Shown here: piece after piece, positions 16,394 to 24,741 of the stretch | Numbering within the stretch: the stretch's first letter is position 1 | Layout: every line of letters starts with the position of its first letter | From: DATBLE01 sp963841405 | Lineage (GTDB): Bacteria; Actinomycetota; Thermoleophilia; Gaiellales; Gaiellaceae | NCBI GenBank assembly: GCA_963841405.1 | Contig: CAWJCM010000007.1 | Coordinates: forward strand, 930,001 to 994,000 | Length of the DNA: 64,000 nt | Direction: 5' to 3' | Notes under the pieces: model-generated | What the model was told of the DNA's origin: nothing | Seen by the model: only the letters and a program-made list of their open reading frames with translations | Database searches by the model: none | Made by a program: the position numbers and the translations under genes

Positions 16394-17465
16394 AGTTGTA
16401 GTAGGCGGCGCAGGCGCCTTCAGCGGAGACCATGCACGTACCGAGGGGCCGCTCCGGCGTGCACGCGGTACCGAAGACCTTGCACTCCGGAGGCTTGATC
16501 GCGCCGACGAGCACCTGTCCGCACTGGCAGACCTTGCGGTCGGGGACGCGCTCGCCGGGAATCTCGAACCGCTTCTCCGCATCCCACTCGACAAACGCCG
16601 GCCGGAGGCGGAGCGCGCTGTCGGGGATGAAGCCGAGCCCGCGCCATTCGAACGTCGCCCGGAGCTCCATCGTCTCCTCGATCGCCGCCAGCGCGCGCGG
16701 GTTTCCCTCCGGCCGAACGACCCGCGTGTACTGGTTCTCGACCTCACACCGGCCCTCGGCACGCTGGCGCAGGATCATCAGGGTCGAGACGAGGAGATCC
16801 AGCGGCTCGAACGCGGCGACGACGACCTGCTTGCCGTACTCCTCGGGGATGAACCGGTACGGCTCGGTTCCGATCACCGTCGAGACGTGACCCGGGGCGA
16901 TGAAGGCGTCGATCCGGGTCCCCGGCGTGTCCAGGATGGCGCGCAGCGGCGGGACGATCGTCACGTGGTTGCAGAAGACCGAGAAGTTCGCGACGCGGCT
17001 CTCGCGCGCGCGGAGCAGCGTGACCGCGGTCGCGGGCGCGGTGGTCTCGAAGCCGATCGCGAAGAAGACGACCTGACGCCCGGGCTCGGCCCGGGCGATG
17101 TCGAGCGCGTCGAGCGGCGAGTAGACCATCCGCACGTCGGCTCCGCGTGCCTTGGCCTCGAGCAGGGAGCCGCGGCGGCCGGGGACACGCATCAGGTCGC
17201 CGAAGGTCGCGAGCGTCAGCCCCTGCTCGGCCAGGGCGATGGCGTCGTCGACGCGGCCCATCGGGATCACGCACACGGGGCAGCCCGGGCCGTGCAGGAA
17301 CTCGAGGTCGGGTGGGACGAGATCCTCGAGCCCGTGCTTGGCGATCGCATGCGTGTGCCCGCCGCAGACCTCCATGATCCGCATGGGCTCCGTCGCGAGC
17401 GCGGCGATCTCCGCCGACAGCTTCCGGGCCAGGCGCCCGTCCCGGTACTCGTCGACGAACCTCAT
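16374..17465 (-). CDS. hypD: [NiFe]-hydrogenase maturation protein HypD
   Basis: A 363-residue Fe-S scaffold that, with HypC, holds the Fe(CN)2CO unit. Motifs: MEVCGGHTHAIAKHGL, LHGPGCPVCV, FAIGFETTAPATA, NHVTIVPP, and a C-terminal [4Fe-4S] region with CQCGQVLVGAIKPPEC and CMVSAEGACAAYYNY. The start at 17465 (MRFVDEYRD) matches family N-termini; the in-frame extension upstream runs into the repeat region. It is separated from hypC by ~150 bases carrying a copy of the dispersed hairpin repeat. Confidence 0.96.
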   Translation of the reverse strand: MRFVDEYRDGRLARKLSAEIAALATEPMRIMEVCGGHTHAIAKHGLEDLVPPDLEFLHGPGCPVCVIPMGRVDDAIALAEQGLTLATFGDLMRVPGRRGSLLEAKARGADVRMVYSPLDALDIARAEPGRQVVFFAIGFETTAPATAVTLLRARESRVANFSVFCNHVTIVPPLRAILDTPGTRIDAFIAPGHVSTVIGTEPYRFIPEEYGKQVVVAAFEPLDLLVSTLMILRQRAEGRCEVENQYTRVVRPEGNPRALAAIEETMELRATFEWRGLGFIPDSALRLRPAFVEWDAEKRFEIPGERVPDRKVCQCGQVLVGAIKPPECKVFGTACTPERPLGTCMVSAEGACAAYYNYGRRAA

Positions 17466-17570
17466 GGCGCGGCCTCGGCGGTCGACGTTCGTTGCAGCGT
17501 GAGCAGGTGACGGCTCCGGCGGGACCGCGCTCTCGCCGGAGCCTCGCAACCACCGGGCAATCGCCCCGAC

Positions 17571-17610
17571 GAAGGAGGGGGCACACGGGGGAACCAAGGG
17601 CTCACCCGTG
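17571..17610 (-). repeat. dispersed hairpin repeat, copy B
   Basis: On the minus strand this reads GGTTCCCCCGTGTGCCCCC followed by TCCTTC, matching the right half of copies A and C. The left arm (GCACGGGTGAGCCC) is degenerate. It lies between hypC and hypD inside an otherwise overlapping operon. Such a hairpin could protect or attenuate the mRNA between the two genes. Confidence 0.6.
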
Positions 17611-17613
17611 CTT

Positions 17614-17829
17614 TCACCATTCGATCTCCTCGATCAGCGCGAGCGTCCGCGCCGCCTCTTGCTCGTCGATCGTGTGCAGCGCGAAGCCGACATGGACGAG
17701 CACCCAGTCGCCCAGGTCTGCCTCCGGGACGAGGGCGGTCGAGACCTCGCGCCTGACCCCGGAAACCTCGGCGGTGGCGAGCCCCGGCTCTCCGAGCGAG
17801 ACGATCTGGGCCGGGATCCCGAGGCACAT
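17614..17829 (-). CDS. hypC: [NiFe]-hydrogenase maturation chaperone HypC
   Basis: A 71-residue protein starting MCLGIPAQIV, with the essential Cys at position 2 that binds the Fe(CN)2CO intermediate and the large-subunit precursor. It is the usual length, with the family blocks VSLGEPGLATAEVSGV and GDWVLVHVGFALHTIDEQEA. Its ATG overlaps the hypF stop by one base (TGATG). It is partner to HypD downstream. Confidence 0.96.
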   Translation of the reverse strand: MCLGIPAQIVSLGEPGLATAEVSGVRREVSTALVPEADLGDWVLVHVGFALHTIDEQEAARTLALIEEIEW

Positions 17830-20072
17830 CAGACGAGCCTCCGTGCGGCGACGGCGGCCTGGCCGTAGCTGACCCCGCCGTCGTTCGGCGGTACCCGGCA
17901 GTGGGTGAGGACGCGGAAGCCGAGCGCCTGCAATCGTTCCCTGGTCGAGCGCAGCAGGCGGACGTTCTGGAACGTGCCGCCGGAGAGGACGACGGTTCCG
18001 GACGTGGCCGCCTCGACACATGCGGCCGCGGCCGATGCAGCCACTGTCTCGTGGAAGGAAGCGCTTACCCAAGCGGGATCGGCCCCGCGCTCGACCTCCA
18101 AGTAACACTGTGTTACAAGCTCGGTCGAGCCGCCGAACCGCCATGACCACGGCTCGGCAGCGACGGCGCCGGCCAGCTGCTCGAGTTCCACCGCCGCCTG
18201 GCCCTCGTAGGTCGCCTCGCCGTCGAAGCCGAGCACGGCCGCGACCGCGTCGAACAGACGTCCCATGCCGGACGAGAGCGGCGCGTTCACCTTCAGGCTC
18301 TCGCGGACTACCGGCCAGCGCGGCCATGGAACGGGCAGCCCGGCCCGCTCGAGGTGCACGGCCGCCGCCCGCCACGGCTCCCGGATCGCGGCCTCTCCGC
18401 CCGGGAGAGGCACCGGTTCGAGCCACGCGAGCCGCTCGAACGACTCGAGGTCGCAGCGCAGGAGCTCTCCGCCCCAGAGCGTCCCGTCCGTCCCCCAACC
18501 GGTCCCGTCGAAGACGAGTGCCAGCGCGGGGCCTTCTTCGTGATGCTCCGCCAGGCACGCCGCGGCGTGGGCATGGTGGTGCTGCACCTCGACGAGGGGG
18601 AGGCCCTGTTCGCGGGCCCACTTGGTCGAGAGGTACTCGGGATGCAGGTCGCAGGCGATCGCCTCGGGCCGGACTCCGAGCATGTCCAGGTACAGCTCCA
18701 GGTCGCCGACGAAGGCCCGGTACGCAGCGTCGGAGTCGAGGTCGCCGAGGTGTGCCGAGAGGAACGCCTCGCGCCCGTTCGCGACGCAGAAGGTCGACTT
18801 CAACATCGCGCCTACGGCGACCGTCGGTGCGCTCGAGACCGGCAACGGGATCGGCGCCGGCGCGTACCCGCGCGACCGCCGGATCGGAAACCCCTGTCCT
18901 CGGGAGTCCGGAGGACTCCCGAGGATCCAGACGGAATCCTCGCAACGGCGGTGGATCGGCCGGTCGTGCGTCAGGAAGGCGTCGGCGACCCCGGCCAGCC
19001 GGCGGCGTGCCTCCCCGTCCTCGAATGCGATCGGCTCGTCGGACAGGTTGCCGCTCGTCATCACGAGGGCGCCGCCGAAGTCGCGGTAGAGCAGATGGTG
19101 GAGCGGGGTATAGGGAAGCATCACGCCGAGCCACGCCGACCCGGGTGCAACCGATTCGGCGACCGGTGCGAAGGGCAAGCGTCGGAGCAACACGATCGGA
19201 TGCTCGTGCGACGCGAGCAGCTTCAGCTCCGCCTTGTTCACGTGGACCAGGAGCGTGGGCTGCCCCGTCATCACCGCAAAGGGCTTGGCCTCCCGGTGCT
19301 TGCGGCTTCGCAGGCGGGCGACGGCCTCTTCGTCGGTCGCGTCGCAGGCCAGGTGGTAGCCGCCGAGGCCCTTGACCGCGAGGATCCCTCCCTGGTCGAG
19401 TACAGCGACGGCCTCCTCGAGCGGCCCAAGGCGTGCCTGCGAGGCACGCCGGTCTTCCGGCCGGGCGACGGCGGCTCTGCCGCCGGCGCTCCCAGCCATC
19501 GACAGCTGCGGCCCGCAGGCCGGACAGGCGATCGGCTCGGCGTGGAAGCGGCGGTCGAGGGGGTCCTCGTACTCGCGCCGGCAGTCGGCGCACAGCGGGA
19601 AGCCTGCCATCGTCGTGTTCTGCCGGTCGTAGGGGACGTCGCGGACGATCGTGAACCGCGGCCCGCACTGGGTGCAGTTGACGAAGGGATAGCGGTAGCG
19701 GCGGTCGGCCGGGTCGAAGAGCTCGCGCAGGCACTCGTCGCAGGTAGCGATGTCCGGGGGGATCAGTGCGCTGTGGCCGGAGGCGACGCTCTCGACGATC
19801 CGGAAGTCGGTCTCGCCGAGCGGTACGAGCGCCTCGGCCGTCACCGACTTCACGGAGGCCAGCGCCGGCGCGCGGGAGAAGAGCTCCCCGGCGAACTCGT
19901 CCAGCTCCGTCCCCTCGACCTCGATCAGGACGCCGTCGCCGTCGTTCAGCACGTAGCCGCCGAGCCCGTGCTCACGGGCGAGGCGGTACACGAACGGCCG
20001 GAAGCCGACGCCCTGGACGACCCCCCGCGCCCTGTACCTGCGGCGTACGGCATTGGGAGCGGTTCGGACCAC
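17829..20072 (-). CDS. hypF: carbamoyltransferase HypF
   Basis: A 747-residue multidomain protein that makes the CN precursor from carbamoyl-phosphate. In order: acylphosphatase domain (VVQGVGFRPFVYRLA, ~17-31), two zinc-finger motifs (CDECLRELF...; CTQCGPRF; CADCRREY; CPACGP), a YrdC-like domain (ILAVKGLGGYHLACDA; KHREAKPFAVM), and a Kae1-like carbamoyltransferase domain (VQHHHAHAAACLAEH; FDGTGWGTDGTLWGGE; VLSGGTFQN). The start is a GTG at 20072. Residues GSPPDSRGQG between the YrdC part and RRSRGYAP are longer than usual and are encoded by an inserted palindrome. It is first in hypF-C-D-E and divergent from the hydrogenase operon. Confidence 0.96.
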   Translation of the reverse strand: MVRTAPNAVRRRYRARGVVQGVGFRPFVYRLAREHGLGGYVLNDGDGVLIEVEGTELDEFAGELFSRAPALASVKSVTAEALVPLGETDFRIVESVASGHSALIPPDIATCDECLRELFDPADRRYRYPFVNCTQCGPRFTIVRDVPYDRQNTTMAGFPLCADCRREYEDPLDRRFHAEPIACPACGPQLSMAGSAGGRAAVARPEDRRASQARLGPLEEAVAVLDQGGILAVKGLGGYHLACDATDEEAVARLRSRKHREAKPFAVMTGQPTLLVHVNKAELKLLASHEHPIVLLRRLPFAPVAESVAPGSAWLGVMLPYTPLHHLLYRDFGGALVMTSGNLSDEPIAFEDGEARRRLAGVADAFLTHDRPIHRRCEDSVWILGSPPDSRGQGFPIRRSRGYAPAPIPLPVSSAPTVAVGAMLKSTFCVANGREAFLSAHLGDLDSDAAYRAFVGDLELYLDMLGVRPEAIACDLHPEYLSTKWAREQGLPLVEVQHHHAHAAACLAEHHEEGPALALVFDGTGWGTDGTLWGGELLRCDLESFERLAWLEPVPLPGGEAAIREPWRAAAVHLERAGLPVPWPRWPVVRESLKVNAPLSSGMGRLFDAVAAVLGFDGEATYEGQAAVELEQLAGAVAAEPWSWRFGGSTELVTQCYLEVERGADPAWVSASFHETVAASAAAACVEAATSGTVVLSGGTFQNVRLLRSTRERLQALGFRVLTHCRVPPNDGGVSYGQAAVAARRLV
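18898..18924. repeat. perfect palindrome inside hypF
   Basis: CCTCGGGAGTCC, loop GGA, GGACTCCCGAGG: 12-base perfect arms within the coding region. On the protein it corresponds to an extra short segment (about PPDSRG) just before the conserved RRSRGYAP. The length keeps the frame open. It looks like an in-frame insertion of a small hairpin element. Confidence 0.65.
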
Positions 20073-20151
20073 GTCGCAAGCGTGATTCGGAGGCGGCGCC
20101 GCGGCATCGGTGAGGGTACGGAAGCGCCCGCGGGAAAGCCGCAGCCCGCGG

Positions 20152-20169
20152 TCAGGCTCCGTCCCGATG
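20152..20169 (+). promoter_or_regulatory. candidate operator TCAG-N7-CCCGATG (site 2, hydrogenase)
   Basis: TCAG, seven bases (GCTCCGT), then CCCGATG followed by GC. It lies 31 bases before the GTG (34 before the ATG) of hyhB, in the 128-base gap between the divergent hyp and hydrogenase operons. The flanks GGTCAGG and CCTGACC also form an imperfect dyad around it. It shares exact spacing with sites at 10798, 44210 and 47641. It is a strong candidate for control of the hydrogenase operon. Confidence 0.55.
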
Positions 20170-20200
20170 GCCTGACCGCCCCGTCCGGCGAGCCTGTGTC

Positions 20201-21310
20201 GTGATGACCCGGGTGATCGATCTCGTGGGACTCGACAGGCTGATCGCAGCCCTTCGAGACCGCGGCTACACCGTCGTCGGGCCGACCGCGCGCGACGGGG
20301 CGATCGTCTACGAGGAGCTCGAGTCCGCCTCCGAGCTGCCGGCCGGCTGGAAGGACGTGCAGGAGGGCGGCAGCTACCGACTGGAGCGCCGTGACGACGA
20401 GGCGCGCTTCGGCCATGCGGTCGGCCCGACGTCGTGGAAGCGCTACCTGTTCCCGCCGCGCGTGCAGCTCTGGCAGGCGACGCAGGCAGGAACGGGGCTC
20501 GAGGTCGAGGAAGAGCCGGTCCCCGACACGCGGTTCGCCTTCGTCGGCGTCCGACCGTGCGAGCTGGCGGCGATCCGGATCCAGGACCGCGTCTTCCTCG
20601 GCGGTCGGTACGCCGACCGCGACTACGCAGCCCGCCGTGAGGGAGCGTTCCTCGTCGCCGTCAACTGCCACGAGCCCGGGGGCACCTGCTTCTGCGTCTC
20701 GATGGACACGGGCCCCACGACACGCGAGGGCTATGACCTCGTGCTGACGGAGCTGCTCGAGCACGGCCATCGCTTCCTCGTCGAGTCCGGCAGCGAGCGC
20801 GGGGAGGAGGTCCTCGCGGGGCTCGGCGGGGCCGAGCCGACCGGGGCCGACCGCGCGGAGGCCGCTGCGCAGGCGGACCGAGCCGCCGCTCGGATGGGCC
20901 GCGAGCTCGACACGGACGGAATCCGCGAGTTGCTCCGCGACAACCTCGAGCACCCCCGCTGGGACGAGGTCGCCGATCGCTGCCTGACCTGCGGCAACTG
21001 CACCCTCGCCTGCCCGACGTGCTTCTGCTCGGCGGTCGAGGACGCCAACGACCTGAACGGCGCGACCGCGCGCAGCCGCGTATGGGACTCGTGCTTCTCG
21101 GTCGACTACTCGTACATCCACGGAGGCGCGATCCGGCAGACGCCGAGGGCACGCTACCGCCAGTGGCTGACCCACAAGCTCGGCACGTGGCACGACCAGT
21201 TCGGCAGCTCGGGGTGTGTCGGTTGCGGCCGCTGCATCACCTGGTGTCCGGTCGGCATCGATATCACCGAGGAGGTCGCCGCGATCCGGGTCGCGGAGGA
21301 GGAGAGATGA
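20201..21310 (+). CDS. hyhB: group 3b [NiFe]-hydrogenase iron-sulfur (beta) subunit
   Basis: A 369-residue electron-transfer subunit of NAD(P)-linked hydrogenase/sulfhydrogenase. Two [4Fe-4S] motifs are in the C-terminal third: C261-C264-C267-C271 (CLTCGNCTLAC) and C339-C342-C345-C349 (CVGCGRCITWCP). The N-terminal domain has the HydB-type blocks FVGVRPCELAAIRIQDRVF and AVNCHEPGGTCFC. It passes electrons between the small subunit and the flavin subunit. GTG at 20201 and ATG at 20204 are both possible starts. First gene of the operon, 31 bases after the candidate operator. Confidence 0.93.
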   Translation: MMTRVIDLVGLDRLIAALRDRGYTVVGPTARDGAIVYEELESASELPAGWKDVQEGGSYRLERRDDEARFGHAVGPTSWKRYLFPPRVQLWQATQAGTGLEVEEEPVPDTRFAFVGVRPCELAAIRIQDRVFLGGRYADRDYAARREGAFLVAVNCHEPGGTCFCVSMDTGPTTREGYDLVLTELLEHGHRFLVESGSERGEEVLAGLGGAEPTGADRAEAAAQADRAAARMGRELDTDGIRELLRDNLEHPRWDEVADRCLTCGNCTLACPTCFCSAVEDANDLNGATARSRVWDSCFSVDYSYIHGGAIRQTPRARYRQWLTHKLGTWHDQFGSSGCVGCGRCITWCPVGIDITEEVAAIRVAEEER

Positions 21311-21768
21311 AGTCGCTGGACGAGATCGTCGCCGAGAGCCCGGTCTTCGCAGGCCTCGATCGTGACCACCTGGAGCTGATCGCAGGCTGCGCCCGCAATA
21401 CCGGGTTCGAGGCCGGGCAGTACCTCTTCCACGAGAACGACCCGGCCGACTCCTTCTATCTCGTGCGGCGTGGCCGGGTGCTGCTCGAGACCTTCGTCCC
21501 CGGACGGGGCGCGCTGACCGTCGAGACCGTCGACGAGGGCGACGTCGTCGGCTGGTCGTGGCTGTTCCCGCCGTACCGCTGGCACTTCGACGCGCGTGCG
21601 CTCGACCTGGTGCGTGCCGTGGTGTTCGACGGCGCGTGCCTGCGCGGGAAGTGCGACGACGACCACACCCTCGGCTACGAGCTGCTCGGCCGCTTCTCCC
21701 CGGTGATGCTCGAGCGGCTCCAGGCCACTCGCCTCCAGCTCCTGGATGTCTATGGCAACGGCTCCTGA
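21307..21768 (+). CDS. cyclic nucleotide-binding domain protein (no DNA-binding domain)
   Basis: A 153-residue protein made of a single CAP-ED (CRP-like) beta-roll: SPVFAGLDRDHLELIA, YLFHENDPADSFYLVRRGRV, DEGDVVGWSWLFPP and a C-terminal helix. There is no helix-turn-helix, so it is not a transcription factor. The phosphate-binding region (GDVVGWSWL, then RWHFDARAL) lacks the classical Arg-Ala of cAMP pockets, so ligand binding is uncertain. It overlaps hyhB (ATGA) and hyhG, and is probably a regulatory subunit or allosteric sensor of the hydrogenase. Confidence 0.85.
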   Translation: MKSLDEIVAESPVFAGLDRDHLELIAGCARNTGFEAGQYLFHENDPADSFYLVRRGRVLLETFVPGRGALTVETVDEGDVVGWSWLFPPYRWHFDARALDLVRAVVFDGACLRGKCDDDHTLGYELLGRFSPVMLERLQATRLQLLDVYGNGS

Positions 21769-22576
21769 ACCGGGCGCAATGGCCCCCCGGCCTTTCCGCG
21801 TCGAGCGGAGGCGGCGCGAGACGCACGACACGTGGACGCTCTCGCTCGCGCCGGTGCAGGGCGAGCAGCTCGACGCGGCGCCGGGGCAGTTCACGATGCT
21901 CTACGCGTTCGGCGTCGGCGAGGTGCCGATCTCGGTCAGCGGGGCGCCGCTCGTCCAGACGATCCGCGCGGTCGGCCCGGTCACACGTGCGCTCTGCGCG
22001 GCGCGGCCGGGAGCCGTGGTCGGCGTCCGCGGACCCTTCGGGACGCAGTGGCCGGTCGAGGAGGCGAAGGGCAGCGACCTGCTGATCGTCGCGGGCGGGG
22101 TCGGGCTGCCGCCCGTCCGCCCGGCTCTCTACCACGCCCTCGATCACCGCGCCGACTACGGCCGCGTGCTCCTGCTCTACGGCGCCCGCACACCCGAGGA
22201 CATCGTCTTCCGCCGTGAGATCGAGCGGTGGCGCTCGCGGATGGACCTCGAGGTCGACGTCACCGTCGACGCGGCCGGCGACGGCTGGCGCGGCAAGGTC
22301 GGCGTCGTCACCACGCTGATCCCGCGCGCGACGCTCGACCCCGACCTGACCGCCGCCTTCGTCGTCGGCCCTGAGATCATGATGCGGTTCACCGCCCGCG
22401 CGCTCGTCGACGAGGGGCTCGCGCCGGAGCAGATCTGGCTGTCGATGGAGCGGACGATGGAGTGCGGGGTCGGCCTGTGCGGCCACTGCCAGTACGGCCC
22501 GTCGCTCGTCTGCCGCGACGGGGCCGTGTACCCCTATCCGGCGATCGAGCCCTACCTGGGAGTCAGGGAGCTATGA
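21746..22576 (+). CDS. hyhG: group 3b hydrogenase FAD/NAD(P)-binding (gamma) subunit
   Basis: A 276-residue ferredoxin-NADP reductase-like diaphorase subunit. The FAD domain is N-terminal (PGQFTMLYAFGVGEVPISVSG), then the NAD(P) domain with LLIVAGGVGLPP and YGARTPEDIVFR, then a C-terminal [2Fe-2S]-type motif ECGVGLCGHCQYGP with a later VCRDG Cys, as in DHODH-B and HydG. It couples the hydrogenase to NADP(H). The start at 21746 overlaps the previous gene by 23 bases; ATGs at 21752 and 21779 are alternatives. Overlaps hyhS (ATGA). Confidence 0.94.
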   Translation: MSMATAPEPGAMAPRPFRVERRRRETHDTWTLSLAPVQGEQLDAAPGQFTMLYAFGVGEVPISVSGAPLVQTIRAVGPVTRALCAARPGAVVGVRGPFGTQWPVEEAKGSDLLIVAGGVGLPPVRPALYHALDHRADYGRVLLLYGARTPEDIVFRREIERWRSRMDLEVDVTVDAAGDGWRGKVGVVTTLIPRATLDPDLTAAFVVGPEIMMRFTARALVDEGLAPEQIWLSMERTMECGVGLCGHCQYGPSLVCRDGAVYPYPAIEPYLGVREL

Positions 22577-23340
22577 GGAAACCGAAGCTCGCGGTCTGGA
22601 AGTTCTCCTCGTGCGACGGCTGCCAGCTGTCGCTGCTCGACTGCGAGGACGAGTTGCTCGCGGTCGCCGGCGCGGTCGACATCGCCTACTTCCTGGAGGC
22701 GACGAGCAGGACGGTCGGCGGTCTGTACGACGTCTCGCTGGTCGAGGGCTCGATCACCACGCCCCACGACGCCGAGCGGATCCAGGAGGTTCGCCGCAAG
22801 TCGAAGACGCTGATCACGATCGGCGCCTGCGCGACCGCCGGCGGGATCCAGGCACTCAGGAACTTCGCAGACGTGGACGAGTTCGTCTCGATCGTCTACG
22901 CGACACCGGAGTTCGTCTCGACGCTCGCCACCTCGACCGCGATCGCCGACCACGTGCCGGTCGACTTCGAGCTGCGCGGCTGCCCGATCGACAAGGGCCA
23001 GCTGCTCGAGGTCGTCACCGCCTTCCTGCACGGCCGCCGGCCGAATGTCCCCGCCTACTCGGTCTGCATGGAGTGCAAGCGGCGCGGGACGACGTGCGTG
23101 ACCGTCGCGCACGGGACGCCCTGCCTCGGGCCCGTCACCCAGGCCGGCTGCGGCGCGATCTGCCCCGCGTACAACCGCGGCTGCTACGGCTGCTTCGGGC
23201 CGATGGAGACGCCGAACACGGTGTCGCTCTCGAAGCGGCTGCGGGTGCTGGGGATGAGCGATCCGGCCCTCGTGCGCGTCTTCCGCACCTTCAACGCCAA
23301 CGCGCCGGCCTTCAGGGAGGCGGGCACCCTCGATGGCTAG
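22573..23340 (+). CDS. hyhS: group 3b [NiFe]-hydrogenase small subunit
   Basis: A 255-residue small subunit without a Tat signal, therefore cytoplasmic. The proximal cluster ligands are C14 and C17 (SSCDGCQLS), C86 (IGACATAGG) and C137 (LRGCPIDKGQ). Further Cys at 165, 168, 175, 184, 193, 197, 204 and 207 supply the medial and distal clusters. The order and the ATGA coupling to hyhG and 8-base overlap with hyhL match group 3b operons. Confidence 0.95.
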   Translation: MRKPKLAVWKFSSCDGCQLSLLDCEDELLAVAGAVDIAYFLEATSRTVGGLYDVSLVEGSITTPHDAERIQEVRRKSKTLITIGACATAGGIQALRNFADVDEFVSIVYATPEFVSTLATSTAIADHVPVDFELRGCPIDKGQLLEVVTAFLHGRRPNVPAYSVCMECKRRGTTCVTVAHGTPCLGPVTQAGCGAICPAYNRGCYGCFGPMETPNTVSLSKRLRVLGMSDPALVRVFRTFNANAPAFREAGTLDG

Positions 23341-24625
23341 GACCAAGACGCTGCGCACCGACTACCTGGCCCGCGTCGAGGGCGAGGGCGCGATGCTGGT
23401 CAAGATCCGAGGCGGCCGTGCCGTCGACGTGAAGCTGCGTATCTACGAGCCGCCGCGCTTCTTCGAGGCGTTCCTGCGCGGGCGGCATTTCACCGAGGCG
23501 CCGGACATCACCGCCCGCATCTGCGGGATCTGCCCGGTCGCGTACCAGACGTCGAGCGTGAACGCGATGGAGGACGCCTGCGGCGTGGAGGTCGGGCCGC
23601 AGATCCGGGCGCTCCGACGGCTCCTCTACTGCGGCGAGTGGATCGAGAGCCACGCCCTGCACGTCTTCATGCTCCACGCGCCGGACTTCCTCGGCTACGC
23701 AAGCGCGATCGAGCTCGCCAGAGACCACCGCGAGCTGGTCGAGCGCGCGCTGCACATGAAGAAGACCGGCAACGAGGTGATGCGCGTAATCGGCGGCCGC
23801 GAGGTGCACCCGATCAACGTCAGGGTCGGCGGCTTCTACCGGGCGCCGTCGAAGCGGGAGCTTGCAGGGCTCGTCGACGACCTCGAGCGCGCCCGGGAGT
23901 TCGCCCTCGAGACCGTGCGCTTCGCCGCCGGGCTCGACTACCCGGCGTTCGAGCAGGACTACGAGCTGGTCGCAGTCTCGGAGCCGGACGCGTACGCGGT
24001 CGAGGACGGCCGGCTGGTCTCGAACCGCGGGCTCGACATCCCGGTCTCGGAATACGAACGGCACTTCGTCGAGGAGCACGTCGAATGGTCGAACGCGCTG
24101 CATTCGCGTGTGATCGAGCGCGGTAACTACCTCGTCGGGCCGCTCGCCCGCTGGGCGCTCTCCGGCGACCGACTGACGCCGCTCGCGCTCGAGGCGGCGC
24201 GAGACGCGGGCCTCGAGCGCGACGAGCGCAACCCCTTCCGCACCATCCTCGTCCGCTCGGTCGAGCTCGTCTTCGCCGCAGACGAGGCCCTCCGGCTGGT
24301 CGCGGAGTACGAGCCGCCCGACCGGCCGTTCGTCGAGGTCGCCCCTCGCGCCGGCGTCGGCTACGGCTGCAGCGAGGCGCCCCGGGGGCTCTGCTGGCAC
24401 CGCTACGAGCTCGACGACCTGGGGACGATCCTCGACGCGAAGATCGTCCCGCCCACCTCGCAGAACCAGTCGACGATCGAGGCCGACCTGCACGGCGTGG
24501 TCGAGCGGTATGCCGATCTGCCCGACGAGGAGCTGTCGCTCCGCTGCGAGCAGGCGATCCGCAACTACGACCCGTGCATCTCGTGCGCGACCCACTTCCT
24601 GAAGCTGGAGGTCGACCGGGCATGA
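23333..24625 (+). CDS. hyhL: group 3b [NiFe]-hydrogenase large (catalytic) subunit
   Basis: A 430-residue catalytic subunit. The four NiFe ligands are C64 and C67 in RICGICPVAYQTS and C415 and C418 in DPCISCATHF. The Tyr after ICPVA is the group 3b pattern. His421 followed by FLKLEVDRA gives a very short C-terminal peptide for the maturation protease. It reversibly oxidises H2 with NADP; some relatives also reduce sulfur. It overlaps hyhS and is followed by a hairpin repeat, then the protease gene. Confidence 0.96.
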   Translation: MARTKTLRTDYLARVEGEGAMLVKIRGGRAVDVKLRIYEPPRFFEAFLRGRHFTEAPDITARICGICPVAYQTSSVNAMEDACGVEVGPQIRALRRLLYCGEWIESHALHVFMLHAPDFLGYASAIELARDHRELVERALHMKKTGNEVMRVIGGREVHPINVRVGGFYRAPSKRELAGLVDDLERAREFALETVRFAAGLDYPAFEQDYELVAVSEPDAYAVEDGRLVSNRGLDIPVSEYERHFVEEHVEWSNALHSRVIERGNYLVGPLARWALSGDRLTPLALEAARDAGLERDERNPFRTILVRSVELVFAADEALRLVAEYEPPDRPFVEVAPRAGVGYGCSEAPRGLCWHRYELDDLGTILDAKIVPPTSQNQSTIEADLHGVVERYADLPDEELSLRCEQAIRNYDPCISCATHFLKLEVDRA

Positions 24626-24645
24626 GTCGCTTGCTCTTGCTCGCT

Positions 24646-24676
24646 CCCGTGGGGGAAACCATGGTTCCCCCACGGG
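24646..24676. repeat. dispersed hairpin repeat, copy C
   Basis: CCCGTGGGGGAAACCATGG pairs with TTCCCCCACGGG, with one bulged A, and is followed by GCCCCCTGCTTCC. It shares the GGTTCCCCC-CCCCCT right half with copies A and B and the TGCTCGCTC left flank with copy A. It lies between hyhL and the maturation protease gene and may stabilise the upstream structural-gene mRNA. Confidence 0.75.
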
Positions 24677-24741
24677 CCCCCTGCTTCCGGCGGCCAATTT
24701 CCCAGCGGAACCTCCCGATTCCCCTGGGACCCCTCCCCTTT

